Assembly (NCBI GenBank): GCA_903840235.1
Contig: CAIMFE010000120.1
Coordinates: 1 to 13,391, forward strand
Source: an uncultured Opitutia bacterium
Lineage (GTDB): Bacteria > Verrucomicrobiota > Verrucomicrobiia > Opitutales > UBA953
Direction: 5' to 3'
DNA: 13,391 bases
In this document: one piece after another, positions 8,354 to 13,391 of the stretch
Layout of the letters: each line of letters begins with the position of its first letter
How positions within the stretch are numbered: the first letter of the stretch is position 1
Position numbers and translations under genes: made by a program
The notes under the pieces: generated by a model
Database searches by the model: none
Told to the model about the DNA's origin: nothing
The model's input: only the letters and a program-made list of their open reading frames with translations

Positions 8354-8393
8354 AGGGGGCAGGTTAGCAAGTGGGCACGTTGGCAAGGGGTTG
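8354..8393. repeat. Left array of a degenerate 8-base repeat (five units)
   Basis: Starting 9 bases after the MerT-like stop, the top strand reads in steps of eight: AGGGGGCA, GGTTAGCA, AGTGGGCA, CGTTGGCA, AGGGGTTG. The first four units end in GCA and are rich in G. The mirror array lies at 8443-8482 in the opposite orientation. Together they could fold as a long imperfect hairpin and may end transcription of the metal operon. No coding potential is evident. Confidence 0.6.
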
Positions 8394-8419
8394 TGTCTGA
8401 AACCTATATTAAATAATTG

Positions 8420-8434
8420 AACGACGAAGTCGTT
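8420..8434. repeat. Perfect 6-bp inverted repeat with 3-base loop
   Basis: AACGAC-GAA-GTCGTT is a perfect hairpin centred between the two octamer arrays; AAAA follows on the plus strand. There is no convincing T-run on either strand, so it is not a standard intrinsic terminator. It looks like the apex of the larger inverted structure. Confidence 0.55.
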
Positions 8435-8442
8435 AAAAGACA

Positions 8443-8482
8443 TCTCCCCTTGTCCCCATGTCACCTTGCCCACGTGTCCCCT
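8443..8482. repeat. Right, inverted array of the degenerate 8-base repeat (five units)
   Basis: The top strand reads in steps of eight: TCTCCCCT, TGTCCCCA, TGTCACCT, TGCCCACG, TGTCCCCT. On the bottom strand these are units ending in ACA or GCA and rich in G, matching the left array. Complementarity is best between 8370-8389 and 8462-8482. The array ends 18 bases from the 3' end of the minus-strand tRNA-Pro, so it may also lie in that transcript's tail. Confidence 0.6.
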
Positions 8483-8500
8483 AGATTTTTAAACTTCCTC

Positions 8501-8577
<77 letters not shown>

Positions 8578-8592
8578 AGCAAAGGAATGTTT

Positions 8593-8621
8593 GTTAAGCC
8601 GTGTGGGGGTGGAGTTGTCAA
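8593..8621 (-). promoter_or_regulatory. Candidate promoter of tRNA-Pro
   Basis: On the minus strand a perfect TTGACA -35 box (8621-8616) is followed after 17 bases by CTTAAC (8598-8593), a weak -10 box. The predicted transcript start is about 9 bases before the mature tRNA 5' end. The -35 box is half of a perfect inverted repeat, TTGTCA-GAT-TGACAA (8629-8615), which might be an operator or chance. Confidence 0.4.
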
Positions 8622-8658
8622 TCTGACAAACCAGACCCTTTCTTTAACCTAATAGAAA

Positions 8659-10200
8659 TTAGAGATTATCAATATCCGCCCTTAAGGCATCGGCTTTTTT
8701 ACGCACGGCACTCTGTTCAGCGGGCGACATATTCGCTGCCTGCCTCACCGCCATCCCAATGCGCGGATTATTTAAAAATCGCTTCTGATGACGTAACCAA
8801 AAATCCCAATACAGTGCATTGAGCGGACAAGCTTTATCACCGTATCGGTCTTTGGGATCATACATGCAACCGGTGCAATAATTCGACATCTTGGAAACGT
8901 AACTGGCCGCACAACAATAAGGCTTCGTGGCTAAAAATCCTCCGTCTGCGTGTTGACTCATCCCAATCACATTCGGCAATTCAACCCATTGAAACGCATC
9001 GATATACACTCCTAAATACCACTTCTCAACTTCAGCAGGATTAATTCCCGCCGTTAAACAAAATGAACCAATCACCATCAAGCGCTGAATGTGATGCGCG
9101 TAGGCGGTGTCGAGCGACTGCCCCACGGAATGCTTCATACAATTCATCTTCACCTTACCCGTCCAAAACCAGGAAGGCAGAGATAACGTGTGCTCGAGGC
9201 CGTTGGATTTTTCGTAGTCGGGCATCTTCGCCCAATAGACTCCGCGGATGTATTCACGCCAGCCGATGATTTGACGAACAAAACCTTCCGTTGCAGCGAG
9301 TGGATAGGTGTCGGGATTTTTTAGATGCGCTTTAACTGCCGCCTGAGCTACCTCCAGTGGCGAAAGTAATTTAAAATTTAAAGCGAACGACAGACGTGAA
9401 TGAAATAGCCGATCCGAATCGGTGTGCATGGCGTCTTCATAATCACCGAAATTCGGCAATCCCCTTTCAATAAAGGCCTTTAACTGAGCCAGCGCTTCAG
9501 CGCGATCTTGTGGCCATGGAAAATTATCCGCAGATGGATTGCCGAAAGTCTTCGCCCCACTCTTTTGAATCTCCGACCAAAGTGCTGAGTGGTCATGTGA
9601 TAAATCCCACGACTTTACTAAGTTCGGTTTACCCTTCCATGGCTTACGATTGTCGTGATCGAAATTCCACTGGCCACCCAGCGGCTCACCATCGCTCTCC
9701 ATCAGCATATCTGTACGTTGACGCATCCGACGATAATAAGATTCCATCACCCAACGCTTGGCGTCTTTCTGGAAGTGTTTAGCGACCCCACCACGCTCAT
9801 CAATAAAGTGTTCCGAATTTACGCAGACCGATTCTAATCCTGAATCTTTGGCGAAAGACTTGAGCTCTTGGTCGAGTCGATATTCATCAGGCTCTTGATA
9901 TTCAAAACGTGAGGCACCGACCTCTTTAATCACCTTCTTCAGATTCGAGGCAAAGTGATGTGTATTATCCTTATCGTTAATATGAAAGTACCTCACCTGA
10001 TGGCCGGCTTTCTTCAACTGCTCCGCTAAGCGTCGCATGCCCGCAAAGATCGCGATTACTTTCTGGGCGTGGTGGAGGACGTAATCCGTTTCAGAACGCA
10101 CCTCCATCAAGACATAGACTACATCGGGGCTTACTTTCTTAAACCAGGAGTGATTTAAATTCAGTTGGTCGCCTAAAATCAGTCGAACGGAAGTAGCCAC
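8659..10200 (-). CDS. phrB: Iron-sulfur bacterial cryptochrome/photolyase (PhrB-type, probable (6-4) photolyase)
   Basis: The 513-residue protein matches the FeS-BCP class, whose characterised member is Agrobacterium PhrB (507 residues). The N-terminal Rossmann-like antenna domain (about 5-130, beginning R-L-I-L-G-D-Q-L-N) is followed by the helical FAD domain. Four Cys for a 4Fe-4S cluster appear at 354, 442, 445 and 458 (Y-C-T-G-C and A-C-P-L-N), each four positions on from the PhrB cysteines as I remember them (350, 438, 441, 454). The same offset gives H369-H370 for the active-site His pair and W346 and W394-Y395 for the electron-transfer residues. The enzyme should use blue light and FADH- to repair UV (6-4) photoproducts, probably with a lumazine antenna. 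The start is GTG at 10200; the next in-frame Met would remove part of the antenna fold. It lies 50 bases downstream of the helicase gene on the same strand. Confidence 0.93.
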   Translation of the reverse strand: MATSVRLILGDQLNLNHSWFKKVSPDVVYVLMEVRSETDYVLHHAQKVIAIFAGMRRLAEQLKKAGHQVRYFHINDKDNTHHFASNLKKVIKEVGASRFEYQEPDEYRLDQELKSFAKDSGLESVCVNSEHFIDERGGVAKHFQKDAKRWVMESYYRRMRQRTDMLMESDGEPLGGQWNFDHDNRKPWKGKPNLVKSWDLSHDHSALWSEIQKSGAKTFGNPSADNFPWPQDRAEALAQLKAFIERGLPNFGDYEDAMHTDSDRLFHSRLSFALNFKLLSPLEVAQAAVKAHLKNPDTYPLAATEGFVRQIIGWREYIRGVYWAKMPDYEKSNGLEHTLSLPSWFWTGKVKMNCMKHSVGQSLDTAYAHHIQRLMVIGSFCLTAGINPAEVEKWYLGVYIDAFQWVELPNVIGMSQHADGGFLATKPYCCAASYVSKMSNYCTGCMYDPKDRYGDKACPLNALYWDFWLRHQKRFLNNPRIGMAVRQAANMSPAEQSAVRKKADALRADIDNL

Positions 10201-10217
10201 GTCGTTATTAGACGTGG
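10197..10217 (-). promoter_or_regulatory. Hairpin enclosing the photolyase start codon
   Basis: On the minus strand CCACGTC-TAATAAC-GACGTGG forms a perfect 7-bp stem with a 7-base loop. The GTG start codon (10200-10198) sits in the 3' arm. In the mRNA this would hide the start. No T-run follows, so a terminator for the helicase gene is unlikely. A role in translation control is inferred, not shown. Confidence 0.45.
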
Positions 10218-10250
10218 TTTAATTCCAAAAGCAAACCAGCGAACCGGTGT

Positions 10251-11570
10251 TTACTTAGGTCCGCCTGTGCGACGGGTACCTGGACGTCCGAAAGGACGGT
10301 ACTTTCCTTGAGCGGCGCGGAAACCACCATGACGGCCACCTTGAGGACGGCCCGAGCGTTCGCTATTGTGAGCACCGGCACGAGGATCGCGTTCGCGTAC
10401 GAAGTCATCGGGCTGACGGGCCGGAGCTTGTTGCGAGTAGTCGAAGTCTTTTAATTTACCGCAGTGTAAATGCTTACCAATGATTTTCTCGAGTCGACGA
10501 AGGTCGCCTTGATTTTCACGAGTGATAAAAGTAATTGCAGTGCCCTTCGCTTGAGCGCGACCGGTTCGACCGATACGGTGAACGTAGTCTTCGAGTTGAT
10601 CAGGGAAGTCGAAATTAACGACATGCGTAATACCATCTACATCGATACCGCGTGAGGCGATATCGGTAGCGACGAGAACGCGAATCTCACCGTTCTTAAA
10701 AGCTTGGAGCGCACGTTGACGTTGAGCTTGTGAGCGATTGGCGTGAATGGCGGCACAATGAATTTTTTCGGCTTCGAGTTTACGACAGACGCGATCAGCG
10801 CCGTGTTTAGTACGCGCAAACACGAGGACCATCTTGAAGTTTTCTTCATCTTTAAGAAGTTGATTTAACATCACCTGCTTGAGGGATGAAGGGCATTCGT
10901 AAAGTAATTGGGTGACCGTTTCTGCAGGGTTGGAACGACGTCCGACCTCAATCAGTTTAGGAGACTTCTGGAACTGCTTAGTAAGGGTTTCAATTTCGCG
11001 GGAGAGAGTTGCCGAGAACATTAAGGTCTGACGCTCTTTAGGAAGTGCACGGACGATGGTGTTGATGGCGGGCAAGAAACCCATGTCCAACATACGGTCA
11101 GCTTCGTCGAGAACCAGACATTCAATCGCAGAAAAATCTCCGTGACCTTGGCTTCCGAGATCGAGCAAACGACCAGGCGTTGCGATTAAGAAGTCACAAC
11201 CTTTACGCAGCGCAGCAATTTGCGGACGCTCGCTGACACCACCGTAGCAAGTCGCCACGGTTGCACCCGAGTAACGTGAATACGCCGCAACGTTTTCGGC
11301 AATCTGCACAACGAGCTCACGGGTAGGTGCGAGAATCAAGCAACGCACCTTGGCTTTGTGTGCGTTGGATTTTGTACGAACGAGACGAGTTAAAATAGGC
11401 AGAGTAAATGCAGCCGTTTTACCGGTACCCGTTTGGGCAATGCCGATGACATCCGTACCTTCTAAGATAACAGGGATGGTGGCCTTCTGAATTGGCGTAG
11501 GGTCGGTGTAACCTTGGTCGGCTACTGCTTTAAGAATGGAGGCGTCGAGCCCTAGTGATGCGAATGGCAT
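10251..11570 (-). CDS. rhlE: DEAD-box ATP-dependent RNA helicase, RhlE type
   Basis: All motifs are intact in the 439 residues: upstream aromatic F3, Q motif G-Y-T-D-P-T-P-I-Q (20-28), motif I A-Q-T-G-T-G-K-T (45-52), Ia P-T-R-E-L (82-86), Ib T-P-G-R (131-134), II D-E-A-D (155-158), III S-A-T (186-188), V A-T-D-I-A-S-R-G-I-D (301-310) and VI H-R-I-G-R-T-G-R (331-338). The tail after about 380 is basic and rich in Gly and Arg, typical of RNA-binding tails of RhlE-like enzymes. It unwinds short RNA duplexes in the cytosol using ATP, in ribosome assembly, RNA decay or cold adaptation. No DbpA-type C-terminal domain is present. The ATG at 11570 fits the usual RhlE start just before the first helix; no Shine-Dalgarno precedes it. 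The subfamily is less certain than the DEAD-box family. Confidence 0.93.
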   Translation of the reverse strand: MPFASLGLDASILKAVADQGYTDPTPIQKATIPVILEGTDVIGIAQTGTGKTAAFTLPILTRLVRTKSNAHKAKVRCLILAPTRELVVQIAENVAAYSRYSGATVATCYGGVSERPQIAALRKGCDFLIATPGRLLDLGSQGHGDFSAIECLVLDEADRMLDMGFLPAINTIVRALPKERQTLMFSATLSREIETLTKQFQKSPKLIEVGRRSNPAETVTQLLYECPSSLKQVMLNQLLKDEENFKMVLVFARTKHGADRVCRKLEAEKIHCAAIHANRSQAQRQRALQAFKNGEIRVLVATDIASRGIDVDGITHVVNFDFPDQLEDYVHRIGRTGRAQAKGTAITFITRENQGDLRRLEKIIGKHLHCGKLKDFDYSQQAPARQPDDFVRERDPRAGAHNSERSGRPQGGRHGGFRAAQGKYRPFGRPGTRRTGGPK

Positions 11571-11693
11571 TGAGGCAAAGTGAGTATGAGATTTAGAAAG
11601 TGCGAGATAATACGCTAAATCTTATCTTATAGGGAAATTGGGGTTTAGCGAATGGACATCGCTTAATTATGTAATCTTGCGAAATCGGGGTTT

Positions 11694-11699
11694 TATACT
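11694..11699 (+). promoter_or_regulatory. Candidate -10 box of the permease gene
   Basis: TATACT, one base from the TATAAT consensus, ends 25 bases before the ATG at 11725, giving a predicted leader of about 19 bases. A TTGCGA lies at 11677-11682, but its 11-base spacing is too short for a normal -35. The box supports the 11725 start, because a start at 11638 would lie upstream of it. Confidence 0.35.
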
Positions 11700-11724
11700 A
11701 GAAATTCAGCATTCCACTACCCCT

Positions 11725-13212
11725 ATGAGTATTTTTACAAAAAAGAGTGTTACTGAATTACATCGTGATGCTGCTCTCACGGGAAATGATACACTCAAGC
11801 GATCACTGAGTGCCTACAATCTAGTGATGATTGGAATCGGTGGAATTATCGGTGCAGGTATCTTCGTACTTACCGGTCACGCCGCAGCTGATCACGCTGG
11901 ACCTGCCGTCGTAATTTCTTTCGTCATCAGTGCAATTACCTGCGGCCTAGCCGGTCTCTGTTATTCCGAAATGGCTGCGGCCGTTCCCGTATCAGGCAGT
12001 GCGTACACTTATTCTTATGCGACGCTCGGAGAATTGATGGCCTGGATTATCGGTTGGGATTTAGTTTTAGAATATGGAGTCGGTGCTGTGACTGTTGCCG
12101 TAGGTTGGTCGGGATATCTTAATGGATTTCTTCAAGGATTCGGTTTAGCCATTCCTGCAGCCTGGGCTTCGGCCCCTGTAAATTGGGTGTTAGATGCAAC
12201 TACGGGAGCCTATCATTTTGTCGGCACGGGAGCGGTGATCAATTTACCAGCCATGCTAGTCGTGGCAGCTGTGACGGCCATTCTCACGATTGGCATTGAA
12301 GAATCCGCACGCGTTAATGCAGCCTTCGTGGTTTTAAAAGTTACCATCATTGTCATCTTCATCGCCGTGGGACTTGGCCACGTGGCGCATTCTAATTGGG
12401 TGACCGTTAATAATCCTGCTGGTCTTTTCATTCCACCGCAGATGGGCGTCGGACAATTTGGCTGGGATGGAATTGTGCGTGCCTCGGGCGTCGTCTTCTT
12501 CGCCTACATTGGTTTCGATGCCGTATCGACAGCCGCGCAAGAATCTAAAAATCCACAACGCGACATGCCGATCGGAATTCTTGGATCACTCGTCATCTGC
12601 ACCGTGCTTTATATTTTAGTAGCTTACGTTCTCACGGGGGTTGTGCCTTACGACCAACTCAACGTAGCGCAGCCGATTGCCAAAGGTATCGACGCCATGG
12701 GCCTACCTTGGCTCGCCCCTTTCATTAAATTCGGTGCTATTTTAGGCCTTAGTTCGGTGATTCTCGTTTTAATGCTAGGGCAGACCCGCGTCTTCTTCGC
12801 GATGTCTAAAGACGGCTTATTGCCCGTGAACTTCGGTAAAATTCACCCAAGCTTCCAAACTCCTGCACGTATTACCTTAGCGACGGGCATGATGGTGATG
12901 GTCGCTGCGGGACTGGCACCGATTGGACTCGTGGGCGAGCTTTGCAGTATCGGCACCCTCCTCGCCTTCGCCTTGGTTTGCATCGGCGTCATGGTACTTA
13001 GAAAAGTAAATCCCGAACTCCATCGCCCATTCCGCACACCCTTCATTTGGTTCGTCGGTCCAGCGGGTGCCGCCGCGTGTTTTTATCTTATGTACAGCTT
13101 GCCACTCGACACTTGGATTCGTCTCGGCGTCTGGATGGCCATCGGTTTAGTCATTTACTTCGTCTACGGAAAACGGAATGCTGAACTCGTTCGAAATAAC
13201 AAAGCCCAATAA
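11725..13212 (+). CDS. APC-superfamily amino-acid permease (cationic amino-acid transporter type)
   Basis: The 495-residue protein has about twelve hydrophobic helices. Helix 1 carries the unwound substrate motif I-G-G-I-I-G-A-G-I-F-V-L-T-G (38-51). Helix 2 to loop shows C-Y-S-E-M-A-A-A-V-P-V-S-G-S-A-Y-T-Y (79-96), and helix 6 F-F-A-Y-I-G-F-D-A-V-S-T-A-A-Q-E (258-273) is followed by K-N-P-Q-R-D-M-P-I-G-I. These are hallmarks of the CAT branch (TC 2.A.3.3, YfnA/GkApcT-like), inner-membrane proton-coupled amino-acid uptake. The exact substrate cannot be read from sequence. An in-frame TTG at 11638 would add 29 residues; ATG 11725 was preferred because M-S-I-F-T-K-K-S resembles the family N-terminus and a -10-like box lies between the two. 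It is divergent from the helicase gene, and a secreted protein gene starts 7 bases after its stop. Confidence 0.93.
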   Translation: MSIFTKKSVTELHRDAALTGNDTLKRSLSAYNLVMIGIGGIIGAGIFVLTGHAAADHAGPAVVISFVISAITCGLAGLCYSEMAAAVPVSGSAYTYSYATLGELMAWIIGWDLVLEYGVGAVTVAVGWSGYLNGFLQGFGLAIPAAWASAPVNWVLDATTGAYHFVGTGAVINLPAMLVVAAVTAILTIGIEESARVNAAFVVLKVTIIVIFIAVGLGHVAHSNWVTVNNPAGLFIPPQMGVGQFGWDGIVRASGVVFFAYIGFDAVSTAAQESKNPQRDMPIGILGSLVICTVLYILVAYVLTGVVPYDQLNVAQPIAKGIDAMGLPWLAPFIKFGAILGLSSVILVLMLGQTRVFFAMSKDGLLPVNFGKIHPSFQTPARITLATGMMVMVAAGLAPIGLVGELCSIGTLLAFALVCIGVMVLRKVNPELHRPFRTPFIWFVGPAGAAACFYLMYSLPLDTWIRLGVWMAIGLVIYFVYGKRNAELVRNNKAQ

Positions 13213-13219
13213 TAATTTT

Positions 13220-13391
13220 ATGAAATCAAATAAAAGTAAAATCACTCTCACCCTCATCGCGATCGCTTTAGCAATCTTTGCACTCACCCAGTGCCAATCC
13301 AAGGATGCCGCAGCACCGGCTGCTGCACCTGTCGAAACCAAAACAGTGGTGGCTGAAAAAGCACCTGAGCCTGCAACTTCCAAAGCAACTG
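13220..13391 (+). CDS. Secreted protein, possible lipoprotein, 3'-truncated by the window edge
   Basis: Only 57 codons are visible. The N-terminus is basic (K2, K5, K7), followed by a strong hydrophobic stretch (residues 8-23) and L-T-Q-C with Cys at 25, then Ala/Pro/Lys/Glu-rich sequence that looks like a flexible linker. This fits a signal peptide, possibly of type II; Gln just before the Cys is unusual for a lipobox (Gly, Ala or Ser is normal), so lipidation is uncertain. The start follows the permease stop by 7 bases, with no Shine-Dalgarno but an A/T-rich spacer, so co-transcription is likely. A periplasmic partner of the permease is one possibility, but nothing in the visible part shows its function. 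Confidence 0.75.
   Translation, partial: MKSNKSKITLTLIAIALAIFALTQCQSKDAAAPAAAPVETKTVVAEKAPEPATSKAT

Noticed and set aside
8240..8473. Minus-strand open frame over the MerT-like end and the octamer arrays
   Set aside because: It runs through non-coding repeats and antisense to a supported gene; no sign of selection as protein.
8601..8822. Plus-strand open frame overlapping the photolyase end
   Set aside because: It is antisense to conserved photolyase sequence and crosses the tRNA promoter region; the protein has no recognisable character.
10201..10250. Intrinsic terminator of the helicase gene
   Set aside because: The hairpin there has no T-run after it in the direction of transcription and includes the photolyase start codon.
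11638..11724. 29-residue N-terminal extension of the permease from a TTG
   Set aside because: The extension is not permease-like, the ATG at 11725 gives a normal family N-terminus, and a -10-like box lies between the two starts.

Overview
The window comes from a Gram-negative bacterium: it has outer-membrane secretion, signal peptides and a small outer-membrane-like barrel. Base composition looks moderate. Almost no start codon is preceded by a Shine-Dalgarno sequence. The combination of a YHS-type plus HMA metal protein, a YDG-repeat exoprotein and SD-less starts leans towards Verrucomicrobiota (Opitutae-like). This is an inference from protein style, not a proven placement.

Layout. (1) Positions 1-6707 hold a two-partner secretion (TPS) locus. 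It starts with the C-terminal 1671 residues of a giant TpsA exoprotein, cut off at the left window edge and built mainly of 13 clear YDG-type repeats of about 90 residues. The complete FhaC/ShlB-type TpsB transporter follows 20 bases later. (2) Positions 6761-8344 hold a tight three-gene operon that looks like a reduced mer-type metal-handling module: a small predicted outer-membrane barrel protein of unknown family, a periplasmic protein joining a YHS-like cysteine domain to a MerP-like HMA domain, and a MerT-like three-helix inner-membrane protein. No mercuric reductase or MerR is visible. (3) Positions 8345-8658 contain no protein gene. They hold two inverted arrays of a degenerate 8-base repeat around a small hairpin, then a minus-strand tRNA-Pro(GGG) with a plausible promoter. 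(4) Positions 8659-11570, minus strand, encode a DEAD-box RNA helicase (RhlE type) followed by an iron-sulfur bacterial cryptochrome/photolyase of the PhrB (6-4) class. The photolyase GTG start lies inside a perfect 7-bp hairpin. (5) Positions 11725-13391, plus strand, encode an APC-superfamily amino-acid permease and, 7 bases later, the first 57 codons of a secreted protein, possibly a lipoprotein, cut by the right edge.

Functionally, TpsB should export TpsA across the outer membrane, giving a surface or released fibre-like protein, probably an adhesin or matrix component. The three-gene module would capture a soft metal ion in the periplasm and pass it inward; the metal is not determined by the sequence. 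The helicase and photolyase form a tandem that would fit cold and UV stress, but no shared regulation is demonstrated. The least explained signals are the metal module without a reductase, the inverted octamer arrays, the start-codon hairpin and the block-duplication pattern inside the YDG array.
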